NCBI GenBank assembly: GCA_031394355.1
Contig: JANNSU010000002.1
Location: forward strand, 1-62,669
DNA length: 62,669 nt
Direction: 5' to 3'
DNA from: JAEUMY01 sp031394355
GTDB taxonomy: Bacteria > Pseudomonadota > Gammaproteobacteria > Burkholderiales > Usitatibacteraceae
Shown here piece by piece: positions 8,787 through 17,412 of this stretch. The notes below the pieces were generated by a model. It was not told the origin of the DNA, did no database searches, and saw only the letters and a list, made by a program, of their open reading frames with translations. The position numbers were made by a program, and so were the translations under genes. Within the stretch, counting starts at the first letter, position 1; each line of letters begins with the position of its first letter.

Positions 8787-8807
8787 AAGGCAGGGTCCCC
8801 GACTGAC

Positions 8808-9728
8808 TCAACCAGTGCGCTGACCTTCGTACACTTTCAGGTGTGTGTAAGCCATGGCAAGCAAGGTGTCATCGATTCCCGCTTCACGGGCTTTTTTCAG
8901 CATGAAGCCGACGATATGATCTGCCTCGACTGCACCGCCGCCCTGTAGGTCCCTCAGCATCGACGCGGTCAAGCTGGATGTTGTGTCATTCAATACCTTT
9001 TGCATCCGCTCCGTGAACTGGGCGCGCGGCGAATGACCGTTGGCGGCCGCTACTGCGCAACAGTCAGTCAGATATCGCAGCAACAGCGATGTGCCGTCCG
9101 GTGTCGATGCAATCTCGCCGACACTGCCGCGCATCATGCAGGTCATCCCGGCCAGGGTGGACAGGAAAGCAACCTTTTCCCACATCTCCAGTTCGATATC
9201 TGCCGAAAGCTTTGCCTCCACGCCAGATGCCTGAAGCGCTGCGTCGAGTGCTTGAATCCGGGGTGTGATGGACAGGTCACGTTCCCCATACATGATGCGA
9301 TGCACATCGTGCAACTGTCGGATCACGCCTTCTGCGGATAAGGTGGCGGCGATGTGACAGGTACCGCCCAGCACATTGCCGCGCCCAAAACGGGCATCAA
9401 GTTTGGCCAGATGGGCGATGCCGTTCAACAGGGGTAGCACCGCAGCGCCTGCTGCCATGGCTGGTTCTATCGCGTCCATGGCGCTATCAAGGTCGAAAGC
9501 CTTGCACGTGAGGATCACGATGTGAAAGCCCGTGAGGGGCTCGCCTGCCCGAACGAGTTGTGGCTGCAAGGTGAACGCCCCATGCGGGCTTTGCACGCGC
9601 ATACCGTGGGTGTTCAGGTTTTCTGCCCGCTTGGGACGGACCAGAAAGGTGACATTCGCGCCTGACTGCGCCAGTCTTGCGCCAAAGTAGCCGCCGACAC
9701 CGCCGGCGCCCAGTACAAGAATTTTCAT
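8808..9728 (-). CDS. panE: 2-dehydropantoate 2-reductase
   Basis: A 306-residue ketopantoate reductase family protein, reducing 2-dehydropantoate to pantoate with NADPH in CoA synthesis. The Rossmann motif GAGGVGGYFGARLA begins at residue 7. The PLLNGI segment near 100 and ELWEKV-like ELEMWEKVAFLS near 185 hold the family substrate-binding and catalytic positions. Paralogues with other 2-oxoacid substrates are common, so the exact substrate is inferred. It is transcribed alone, toward the PlsC-like gene. Confidence 0.87.
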   Translation of the reverse strand: MKILVLGAGGVGGYFGARLAQSGANVTFLVRPKRAENLNTHGMRVQSPHGAFTLQPQLVRAGEPLTGFHIVILTCKAFDLDSAMDAIEPAMAAGAAVLPLLNGIAHLAKLDARFGRGNVLGGTCHIAATLSAEGVIRQLHDVHRIMYGERDLSITPRIQALDAALQASGVEAKLSADIELEMWEKVAFLSTLAGMTCMMRGSVGEIASTPDGTSLLLRYLTDCCAVAAANGHSPRAQFTERMQKVLNDTTSSLTASMLRDLQGGGAVEADHIVGFMLKKAREAGIDDTLLAMAYTHLKVYEGQRTG

Positions 9729-9886
9729 GGGTGAGCTTTTGATGGGTTCAAGGGAAATAACAGGGATTCGGGATACGGTTTACAGGCTAATCGGGTCCCG
9801 CCAATCGCCGATATGCATATCTGGAATCGTGGTACACGACTTCTGTTAAGATTTTATTTCACACTTCACTTGTACCGGATATTGCC

Positions 9887-10216
9887 ATGAGTCCCGTCCT
9901 AACCCGAAGCTTGGCGCTGATTTGCTTGTTGTCAGGCTGCTTGTTGCAGGCGTCGCCGATACTTGCGCAAGTGAGCCCGGTAACGAAGGAGCCTTTGGAG
10001 TTTCCGCGAGAGGCGGTCAGGGCGGGCGTTGAAAAGGGGGAAGTCAAGGTCAAGGTGATCATCGACGCCGCTGGCAATGTCACCGATGTACAGATTCTCG
10101 ATGCCAAGCCCCCGCGAATCTTCGATCGAGCCGTCAGAGCCGGCATGGCCAAGTGGAAATTCAGCGCGGGTGATGCCAACCGCTCCTATGAAACAATTGT
10201 TGAGTTCAAACGTTGA
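9887..10216 (+). CDS. Secreted TonB C-terminal-domain protein
   Basis: A 109-residue protein with a hydrophobic export signal (residues about 7-27) and a lone TonB C-terminal domain (EFPREAVRAGVEKGEVKVKVIIDAAGNV through ETIVEF). It lacks the membrane anchor and proline-rich linker of a working TonB. LSGC at 15-18 could be a lipobox, and ILA-Q at 25-28 an ordinary signal peptidase I site, so it is either a lipoprotein or free in the periplasm. Function unknown; such domains occur in stand-alone envelope proteins. A strong terminator follows, so it appears monocistronic. Confidence 0.75.
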   Translation: MSPVLTRSLALICLLSGCLLQASPILAQVSPVTKEPLEFPREAVRAGVEKGEVKVKVIIDAAGNVTDVQILDAKPPRIFDRAVRAGMAKWKFSAGDANRSYETIVEFKR

Positions 10217-10242
10217 CCTCGTCGCCATGAGGGCAATCCATC

Positions 10243-10277
10243 AAACGCCCTGTCCGCCATGCCGACAGGGCGTTTTT
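10243..10277 (+). terminator. Rho-independent terminator
   Basis: A 12-bp stem, AAACGCCCTGTC pairing with GACAGGGCGTTT across a 9-nt loop, is followed by a T run. It lies 26 bp after the TonB-domain gene. Confidence 0.9.
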
Positions 10278-10418
10278 TCTGGATTTTTGTGCGGGAAACG
10301 CGTATTCTCGCGCGCTTGCTGGCGGGGTGCTTCCCGGACACAATCCGGAAAATAGCTGCCGTCCCGGGTGCAGTGGTTGGCACTCACGACCCAAGAACAC
10401 GATTTTTGAGGAGCTTCA

Positions 10419-13400
10419 ATGTCTGCAGTCCCCAAGGCGGCACTTTCCAACCGTGCGGCCAGTTCATCCCCCATTTCCCTCGACGACAAGTACACGCTGG
10501 ACCGTGGCCGCGTCTACATGACCGGTACCCAGGCGCTGGTGCGTCTACCCATGATCCAGCGCGAGCGCGATCTGTTGGCGGGGCTCAACACCGCGGGCTT
10601 CATCTCCGGCTATCGCGGGTCACCGTTGGGGGGCTATGACCAGGCGCTGTGGAAAGCGAAGAAGCACCTCGAAAAGCACCATGTCTTCTTTACGCCAGGC
10701 GTCAATGAGGAATTGGCCGCCACGGCGGTCTGGGGCTCCCAGCAGGTGGGGCTGTTTCCCGGTGCCAAGTACGACGGCGTGTTTGGCCTGTGGTACGGCA
10801 AGGGTCCAGGTGTGGATCGCTGCGGCGATGTGTTCAAGCATGCCAATGCCTTCGGTACTTCCAAGCATGGCGGCGTGCTCCTCATCGCAGGAGATGACCA
10901 TGCCTGCAAGTCCTCCACACTGCCACATCAGTCTGAGCACGCTTTCGATGCGGCCATGATCCCGGTGCTGTATCCCACCGGCGTTGGCGAGATCATCGAG
11001 ATGGGCCTGCATGGCATCGCCATGTCGCGCTACTCCGGCTGCTACATCGCATTCAAATGCATCAGCGATACCGTGGATGCTTCTGCATCCATCAACATCG
11101 ACCCCGACAATCCGAAGATTCTGCTGCCGGAGGATGTCCAGCTGCCCGAATCAGGCGTGAATATTCGCTGGCCGGACAAGCCACTGGAGCAGGAACTGCG
11201 CCTCCAGCACGACAAGATCTATGCCGCACTGGCCTATGCACGTGTCAACAAGCTGAACCGCATCACTATCGATTCGCCCAAGCCCAGGCTGGGCATTATC
11301 GCGTCGGGCAAGAGCTATCTCGACGTACTGCAGGCGCTGGAGGACCTGGGCATCGACGAACGCCATGCCGCCGAGATCGGTTTGCGTCTGTTTAAGGTGG
11401 GCATGCCTTGGCCACTGGAACCGATGAGCATTCGCGGATTTGCCGAAGGGCTGGATGAAATCCTCGTGGTCGAGGAGAAGCGCCAGCTCATCGAATACCA
11501 GATGAAGGAGATGCTCTATAACTGGCGGGACGATGTACGTCCGCGTGTCATCGGAAAATATGACGAGCATGGCGAGTGGGAAATGTCGCGCAGCGAATGG
11601 CTGCTGCCGGCTGCAGGTGAGCTCACGCCCGCCATGATCGCGCGCGTTATCGCCAAGCGCATTGCCAAATTCCACACCTCGAAAATCATCGAGGCGCGGA
11701 TGAAGTTCATCCAGGACAAGGAAGCCGCGCTGGCCAAACCGCGTCCCAGTGCCAAGCGCATTCCGTATTTCTGTTCCGGCTGTCCGCACAACACGTCAAC
11801 CAAGGTGCCGGAAGGTTCCAAGGCGCTGGCTGGCATCGGCTGCCACTATATGGCGGTGTGGATTCGTCCTGAAGAGACCATGACCTTCACTCAGATGGGC
11901 GGTGAGGGCGTGCCATGGGTGGGCATACAGCCGTTCTCGGACACCAAGCATGTGTTCGCCAACTTGGGCGACGGGACATACTTCCACTCCGGCTTGCTGG
12001 CCATTCGCGCAGCTGTCGGTGCCAAGGTCAACATCACCTACAAGATTCTCTTCAACGATGCCGTCGCCATGACTGGCGGTCAGCCGGTGGATGGCCCCCT
12101 AAGTGTTCCGATGATCACGCAGCAAGTGCATGCCGAAGGTGTCAAGCGCATCGTGGTCGTGACGGATGAGCCAGATAAGTACGATGGCATTGCCCTGGCC
12201 ACCGGCACGACGGTGCATCACCGCGATGCGTTGGACCTCATTCAGCGTGAGCTGCGAGATACCGAGGGCACTACCATTCTGGTCTACGACCAGACCTGTG
12301 CCGCTGAGAAGCGTCGCCGCCGCAAGCGTGGAACATTCCCTGATCCGCAGAAGCGTGTCGTCATCAACGAGGCGGTGTGTGAAGGCTGTGGCGATTGCGG
12401 CAAGAAATCCAATTGTCTGTCCATCATGCCGGTGGAGACCGAGTTCGGTCGCAAGCGCGCCATCGATCAATCCTCGTGCAACAAGGACTTCAGCTGCGTG
12501 AAGGGCTTCTGCCCCAGCTTTGTCACGGTCGAAGGCGGCCAGCTGCGCAAGAAGAAGCCCGTGGTGCAGGAAGTGCTGGCTGCATTGCCCGAGCCGCAGC
12601 AGCCCGCGCTCGAACAGCCCTACGGCATCATGGTCACGGGTGTTGGCGGCACGGGTGTGGTCACCATCAGCGCGTTGCTCGGTGTCGCTGCGCATATCGA
12701 AGGCAAGGGTGTCGCAGTGTTGGACATGACCGGTCTCGCGCAGAAAGGCGGCTCGGTCTATTCACACATTCGTATCGCGCAAAAACCGGAGCAGATCCAT
12801 GCTGTGCGCATCGCCGCCGGTGAAGCCGATCTGGCGCTGGGTTGCGACATGATCACATCGGCCAGCGATGAAGCCATCGCCAAGATGCAGCTGGGCCTGA
12901 CCAAGGCAGTGATCAACAGCGATGTCGCGACCACGGGCGGCTTCACCAAGAATCCCGACCTCCAGATTCCGGTCGAGGAAATGAAGGTCACCATCGCTGA
13001 AGCGGTCGGTGAGGGGGCTGCAGAGTTTGTCGACGGTACCGGGCTGGCTACGGCGCTGATGGGCGATGCGATCTTCACCAATCCTTTCCTGATGGGATAC
13101 GCGTTCCAAAAAGGGCTTATTCCACTGGCGTCGACGTCCATCCTGCAGGCAATCGAGTTGAATGGCGCAGCCGTGGAGAAGAACAAGACTGCATTCGACT
13201 GGGGCCGCCGTGCAGCGGTGGATCTGCGCGCGGTACAGAAGGCGGCGATTCCACCCGAAGCAAAACCGGAATCCCAGCGTCTCTCCGAGACCATCGAGGA
13301 GTTGGTGGCACGCCGCGAGAAGACCCTCACGGCTTATCAGAACGCTGCTTACGCCAGGCGCTATACCGACCTCGTGGCACGGGTGCAGAAGATCGAGGCC

Positions 13401-13961
13401 GAGAAGTTTGCCGGCAAGAAAGCACTCGCCGCTGCGGTGGCCCGCTACGCGTTCAAGCTCATGGCCTACAAGGATGAGTACGAAGTCGCGCGCCTTTACA
13501 CGGAGAGCGATTTCATCAAGCGCGTGAATGATCAGTTCGAAGGCGACTTCAAGCTCACCTTCCACCTGGCCCCTCCGATCTTCAACAAGCCTGATCCGAT
13601 CACTGGCGAGCCCATGAAGACCGTGTATGGCCCGTGGATGTTGACTGCGTTCAGGCTGCTGGCAAAGTTGCGTGGCCTCCGTGGCGGCGCGCTCGACATC
13701 TTTGGATACAGCGCCGAGCGCAGGATGGAGCGCCAGCTGATGGAGGACTATTTCTTGCGCATTGACATGTTGCTGGCCGGCATGAATGCTGAAAACTACG
13801 AGACGGCGGTCGATCTGGCGTCATTGCCCGAGTTCATCCGCGGCTTCGGCCACGTCAAGGATGCGCACCTCAAGGATGTAAAGTCCCGCGAAGTTGAACT
13901 GCTGGAACAGTTCAGGAATCCCCAAGCCACCAAGCGCATTCCGATCAAGGCTGCAGCCTGA
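10419..13961 (+). CDS. Indolepyruvate:ferredoxin oxidoreductase, fused alpha-beta
   Basis: A 1180-residue fusion of IorA- and IorB-like parts that oxidatively decarboxylates aryl- or branched-chain 2-oxoacids to acyl-CoA, reducing ferredoxin. The N-terminal pyrimidine-type region contains YRGSPLGGYD (about residue 66). A CSGCPHNTST motif lies near 450, followed by the TPP-binding region (GDGTYFHSG). A 4Fe-4S cluster motif CEGCGDCGKKSNC begins near 653. The gamma/POR domain starts at GVGGTGVVT near 741. TGAGGAGCTTCA is a clear ribosome site. It stands alone. One degenerate iterated palindrome occurs at 11157. Confidence 0.93.
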   Translation: MSAVPKAALSNRAASSSPISLDDKYTLDRGRVYMTGTQALVRLPMIQRERDLLAGLNTAGFISGYRGSPLGGYDQALWKAKKHLEKHHVFFTPGVNEELAATAVWGSQQVGLFPGAKYDGVFGLWYGKGPGVDRCGDVFKHANAFGTSKHGGVLLIAGDDHACKSSTLPHQSEHAFDAAMIPVLYPTGVGEIIEMGLHGIAMSRYSGCYIAFKCISDTVDASASINIDPDNPKILLPEDVQLPESGVNIRWPDKPLEQELRLQHDKIYAALAYARVNKLNRITIDSPKPRLGIIASGKSYLDVLQALEDLGIDERHAAEIGLRLFKVGMPWPLEPMSIRGFAEGLDEILVVEEKRQLIEYQMKEMLYNWRDDVRPRVIGKYDEHGEWEMSRSEWLLPAAGELTPAMIARVIAKRIAKFHTSKIIEARMKFIQDKEAALAKPRPSAKRIPYFCSGCPHNTSTKVPEGSKALAGIGCHYMAVWIRPEETMTFTQMGGEGVPWVGIQPFSDTKHVFANLGDGTYFHSGLLAIRAAVGAKVNITYKILFNDAVAMTGGQPVDGPLSVPMITQQVHAEGVKRIVVVTDEPDKYDGIALATGTTVHHRDALDLIQRELRDTEGTTILVYDQTCAAEKRRRRKRGTFPDPQKRVVINEAVCEGCGDCGKKSNCLSIMPVETEFGRKRAIDQSSCNKDFSCVKGFCPSFVTVEGGQLRKKKPVVQEVLAALPEPQQPALEQPYGIMVTGVGGTGVVTISALLGVAAHIEGKGVAVLDMTGLAQKGGSVYSHIRIAQKPEQIHAVRIAAGEADLALGCDMITSASDEAIAKMQLGLTKAVINSDVATTGGFTKNPDLQIPVEEMKVTIAEAVGEGAAEFVDGTGLATALMGDAIFTNPFLMGYAFQKGLIPLASTSILQAIELNGAAVEKNKTAFDWGRRAAVDLRAVQKAAIPPEAKPESQRLSETIEELVARREKTLTAYQNAAYARRYTDLVARVQKIEAEKFAGKKALAAAVARYAFKLMAYKDEYEVARLYTESDFIKRVNDQFEGDFKLTFHLAPPIFNKPDPITGEPMKTVYGPWMLTAFRLLAKLRGLRGGALDIFGYSAERRMERQLMEDYFLRIDMLLAGMNAENYETAVDLASLPEFIRGFGHVKDAHLKDVKSREVELLEQFRNPQATKRIPIKAAA
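11157..11168. repeat. Degenerate palindrome (oxidoreductase gene)
   Basis: GTGAATATTCGC, one mismatch; reads VNIR at residue 247. It is the only near-copy in the 8.5-kb gap. Confidence 0.75.
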
Positions 13962-14013
13962 TCCATATCTGGAATGAAGGTCCGCTTTAGCAGTTGCTTC
14001 TCCCGAGGCTTGC

Positions 14014-14045
14014 CCCTGCCGATGAAAGTCGGCAGGGATTTTTTG
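14014..14045 (+). terminator. Rho-independent terminator
   Basis: CCCTGCCGA pairs with TCGGCAGGG across a 6-nt loop, then ATTTTTTG. It lies 52 bp after the oxidoreductase gene. Confidence 0.87.
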
Positions 14046-14160
14046 TCTACAAGACGTCTGTTGAAGTCATTTGATGTTTGCCTTCGATTTGCCAAGATTG
14101 AAGGCAAGGCTGGATACTTTCCAATTGTGACCGTCCAACGTTGATGATTCTGGATTCGAA

Positions 14161-15162
14161 ATGACTGTAGTCAAGCCAGCCGTTCCAAACGATTCCAATG
14201 AGTCCGCGTCAGGCGCCTACAAGGTCAATTCATTGATTATTGGGCCTGAAGCCAATCCGGTAGGTGGAATTGTTGCGTGGGACCCTGGCCGTTCATTTTG
14301 GAATTGCAGCATGCTATTGGGCGCGATTGTCTTAGGGCCGATGTTCTTCACTTGGAGCGCGCTTCTCATCTCTGTTGTGCTCCTGGAAATTGCGATGTGC
14401 GCGGGTCATTCTGTTGGATTTCATCGCCGCCTGATTCATCGCACTTTCCAGTGCCCGAAGTGGCTGGAGCGTCTTCTTGTCTGGATTGGCACGCTGGTGG
14501 GGATGCAAGGACCCCTTTGGGTGATCCACTCGCACGACCTGAGGGACTGGGCACAGCGGCAGCCCGATTGTCATCCATTTCTACGGCATGGATACGGCAT
14601 GCTGAAGGATGGCTGGTGGAACCTGCACTGCAAATTGACGTTGGACAAACCACCTGGCTTCGATCCTGGAACAGGTATCGCGGATGACTGGTTTTACATA
14701 TTCTTGCAACGAACCTGGATGCTCCAGCAACTGCCAGTCGCGATAGTTCTTTACATGATCGGCGGGATGCCTTGGGTGGTTTGGGGAGTGTGCGTTCGTG
14801 TGGCGTGTGGCGTAACGATGCATTGGTTCGTGGGATACATTTGCCATGCGCACGGCCCGCAGAGCTGGGCTGTGAGCAACGGGGCAGTACAGGCGCACAA
14901 TGTTCCATGGGCTGCCATTCCATCCATGGGGGAGAGCTGGCATAACAATCATCATGCTTTCCCGGCGTCTGCCCGCCATGGGATTTATCCCGGCCAAATC
15001 GATATCGGCTTCCAGTTTGTCAAGTTGCTTGAGAAGGCAGGTTTGGCTTGGGGCATTCAAACGCCTGCCAATTTGCCTCGCAGAACGGGCTTACTAGCCA
15101 TAGCGCCAGATGCCATGTCGATTTGGGAATCCCCGTCACCTAAATCTCAACGGTCTGAATGA
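14161..15162 (+). CDS. Acyl-CoA / fatty acid desaturase
   Basis: A 333-residue integral membrane di-iron desaturase. Three histidine clusters are present: HSVGFH (83-88) with H93, IHSHDLRDWAQR (123-134), and GESWHNNHH near 257-265. Two hydrophobic hairpins lie at about 50-80 and 185-220. It should introduce a double bond into a fatty acyl chain. The second box differs from the usual HRxHH form, suggesting a distinct subfamily. Bases look less GC-rich than in neighbouring genes. The next gene starts 28 bp later and may be co-transcribed. Confidence 0.87.
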   Translation: MTVVKPAVPNDSNESASGAYKVNSLIIGPEANPVGGIVAWDPGRSFWNCSMLLGAIVLGPMFFTWSALLISVVLLEIAMCAGHSVGFHRRLIHRTFQCPKWLERLLVWIGTLVGMQGPLWVIHSHDLRDWAQRQPDCHPFLRHGYGMLKDGWWNLHCKLTLDKPPGFDPGTGIADDWFYIFLQRTWMLQQLPVAIVLYMIGGMPWVVWGVCVRVACGVTMHWFVGYICHAHGPQSWAVSNGAVQAHNVPWAAIPSMGESWHNNHHAFPASARHGIYPGQIDIGFQFVKLLEKAGLAWGIQTPANLPRRTGLLAIAPDAMSIWESPSPKSQRSE

Positions 15163-15190
15163 CCTATCTCTGGCGCAGATTGACAATCCC

Positions 15191-16246
15191 ATGACAGATC
15201 GCGAGTCAGCGAAACCGCAGACCGATGTGTCCGCCGACGATCCGCAAGGCGCGACCGATCAAGATCGCCTGCCCTTCTCAAAGTGGTGGCCATTTCTGGC
15301 TGGGGCAATCATGGGCGTCGTGTTACGCCTTGCATTCAGTGGGCATCCTGGTCATGAGTTTGCCGCGATGATGGCGTCTTTCATTTACCTTTCTCCCGCA
15401 CTTGTTGGCGCGGTCACTGTTTACTTTGCGGAGAAGCAGGCCAGACGATCATGGGGATACTACGTAATGGCTTCGTTCGTGGCCAACTGCATCTATGTTG
15501 CGGGCACGTTAGTACTCATGATCGAGGGTTGGATTTGCGCGATCATTATCATCCCGCTGTTCGCGATGTTGGGCGCCATTGGTGGCCTGACGATGGGCGC
15601 GATTTGCCGATTTACCAACTGGCCCAAACAGACATTGATGGGTGCCATCTGCATGCCGTTTGCATTGGTTCCTATTGAGGGCCAGTTTCCAGTTCCGCAA
15701 AGGGTCGAACAGGTGGAGCGAAGCATAGTGGTCTCGGGTTCACCTGCAGACGTCTGGGGTCAGATCGTGAACGCGCCTGCAATAAATGCCGATGAGATCG
15801 AAGCTGCTTGGCTTTTCCGTATTGGAGTGCCGCTTCCTCTCTCGGGAGCAGTATCAGAGTCCGGATCTGAAAGAGTCCGGAAGGTCAGAATGGGCAAGGC
15901 CATTTACTTTGACGAAGTGATTACCGATTGGCACGAACATGAATACTTGCGCTGGACCTATCGATACCATGCAGATTCATTTCCACGCGACGCCCTTGAC
16001 GAGCATGTTGTGCTGGGAGGGCATTACTTTGACATTCTAGATACCTCATACACGCTCTTGCAACGAACTGAAGGCACGGAGGTCCGCATACTTACCAGAT
16101 ACAGACTGTCGACGCAGTTCAACTGGTATGCAGCGCCGGTTGCCAGATTTTTGCTAGGCAACTTGGCCGAGGCCAATCTGAATTTCTATCGTCGGCGCAG
16201 TGAGGCCATCCAAAAGGAATCGGCACCTCTGGCCTCCCGCAGATAG
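15191..16246 (+). CDS. Membrane protein with C-terminal SRPBCC-like domain
   Basis: A 351-residue protein. ATG 15191 is chosen because it lies after the desaturase stop; an upstream in-frame start would overlap that gene. Four hydrophobic segments lie at about residues 30-155. The C-terminal half, from VERSIVVSGSPADVWGQI to the end, looks like an SRPBCC/polyketide-cyclase-type lipid-binding domain. Function unknown. The pairing with a desaturase suggests a role with membrane lipids or an acyl substrate, which is inference. Codon use is less GC-biased than the flanks. Confidence 0.72.
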   Translation: MTDRESAKPQTDVSADDPQGATDQDRLPFSKWWPFLAGAIMGVVLRLAFSGHPGHEFAAMMASFIYLSPALVGAVTVYFAEKQARRSWGYYVMASFVANCIYVAGTLVLMIEGWICAIIIIPLFAMLGAIGGLTMGAICRFTNWPKQTLMGAICMPFALVPIEGQFPVPQRVEQVERSIVVSGSPADVWGQIVNAPAINADEIEAAWLFRIGVPLPLSGAVSESGSERVRKVRMGKAIYFDEVITDWHEHEYLRWTYRYHADSFPRDALDEHVVLGGHYFDILDTSYTLLQRTEGTEVRILTRYRLSTQFNWYAAPVARFLLGNLAEANLNFYRRRSEAIQKESAPLASRR

Positions 16247-16467
16247 TGCAATGCCAGTCAATGGCGCTGCCTTGGCTCAATTATCCAGCGTCCAGAGAAC
16301 AATACGCCAGGACTGGCCGTTAGCATCCACCGGAGTTTAGCTCCGCTGTGCCGGCACCTTCATCAAGGCATAGCTGTCCGAGACCACGCGGCGATGACCT
16401 CCGTCGGCGTGTCCATAGAGGACTCCGGCATGTTGCGGGGAGTCATGGTAGGTAATGAAGGCAGATG
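16247..16467. other. Intergenic region, possible gene remnant
   Basis: A 221-bp stretch between convergent genes with no convincing start or ribosome site. On the minus strand about 38 sense codons run open from about 16459 to a stop near 16339 (contains HAGVLYGHADGGHRRVV). This vaguely recalls the C-terminal tail of thiolase-like proteins. I would treat it as a possible fossil at best. No clear terminator is visible. Confidence 0.3.
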
Positions 16468-17409
16468 TCAGCGGTTGTAGTCCGAGAAGCTAAGCAGGTA
16501 CCTGTCCTTTGAGATACGTAGCTGTGCACTGCCACCCACTGGTACGCAGATCTTCGCCGCTGCGTGGCCGAACGGGTAATTCGTAAGAACGGGACAGGAC
16601 ACCAGATCCCGCAATGACTCCGTCACGTCTGCCATCGTGAAGCGTCTGGCAGCCTCGTTGTTCTGGTCGTAACCGTTGAAAGTACCAAGAATGATTGCGA
16701 CCTGACGGTCGAGCACACCAGCCTGTTTCAGCTGATACAGGCAGCGGTCAATGTGATACGGCTCTTCGCCGATTTCCTCGATAAAGAGAATGCCGCTTTC
16801 GAACACGGGCATGTAGGGCGTGCCTGCCATGTTGGCTATCAGGGTGAGATTGGTGCCCCAGGCAATGCCTTTGATGTGCTGGGCGCCATAAGGATGCTCG
16901 CAGGCAAGCTCCGATGTGTTGTGGGTTCCGGCTGAGAGCAAGGGCCAGAAGTTGGCCTCCATCACGGCATTGACCTCTCCATCGCCGAAATCCACGCGTG
17001 CCATCGGGCCTGATATCGACTGGTAGTCAGCCTGCGCCAGCAACGCCAGATTGAGGGCCGTAAAATCACTGAAGCCGACGAAGACCTTTCCACTCGAAGC
17101 CAGCACAGCATAGTCGATGCGATCCAGCAGACGCGAGAAACCATAGCCCCCGCGCACAGCCATCACTATATCCACGTCCGGGTCCGCGGCCATGGCATGC
17201 AGCTCGGCCAGTCGCTCGCTATCGGGCGCGGAAAAATACTTCCACGCCTTGCGAATATTCGCACCCTGCTTCACGCGCCATCCGCGCGCCTCGAGCCGGG
17301 CAATCCCGTTATCGAGAACCGGAACATCGCTGATGCAGCCGGAAGGCGCGATGAGGCCGATCGTCCCCGGCGCTGCAATGCGTCGGGGGGCAATGAAGGG
17401 TGTCTTCAT
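16468..17409 (-). CDS. ldcA: LD-carboxypeptidase (muramoyltetrapeptide carboxypeptidase)
   Basis: A 313-residue S66-family peptidase that removes the terminal D-alanine from murein tetrapeptides during cell-wall recycling in the cytoplasm. The family signatures AVRGGYG, VGFSDFTAL (nucleophile serine), FIEEIGEEPYHIDRCL (catalytic glutamate) and YPFGHA (catalytic histidine) are all present. There is no signal peptide. It follows maeB by only 3 bp on the same strand, so the two are co-transcribed. An iterated palindrome is at residues 50-53 (ANIR). Confidence 0.93.
   Translation of the reverse strand: MKTPFIAPRRIAAPGTIGLIAPSGCISDVPVLDNGIARLEARGWRVKQGANIRKAWKYFSAPDSERLAELHAMAADPDVDIVMAVRGGYGFSRLLDRIDYAVLASSGKVFVGFSDFTALNLALLAQADYQSISGPMARVDFGDGEVNAVMEANFWPLLSAGTHNTSELACEHPYGAQHIKGIAWGTNLTLIANMAGTPYMPVFESGILFIEEIGEEPYHIDRCLYQLKQAGVLDRQVAIILGTFNGYDQNNEAARRFTMADVTESLRDLVSCPVLTNYPFGHAAAKICVPVGGSAQLRISKDRYLLSFSDYNR
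17251..17262. repeat. Iterated palindrome copy 8 (ldcA)
   Basis: Exact core with T and A flanks; ANIR at 50-53. It is the first exact copy after an 8.5-kb gap. Confidence 0.98.
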
Positions 17410-17412
17410 GAA

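Noticed and set aside
9816..13975. The 12-mer CATATCTGGAAT occurs at 9816 and 13964 in the spacers on either side of the TonB-domain and oxidoreductase genes.
   Set aside because: Only two copies, not terminal to either gene, and no associated mobility gene; could be chance.
16339..16459. Minus-strand 38-codon stretch with thiolase-like flavour.
   Set aside because: Too short, no start or ribosome site, similarity only impressionistic; noted as a possible fossil only.
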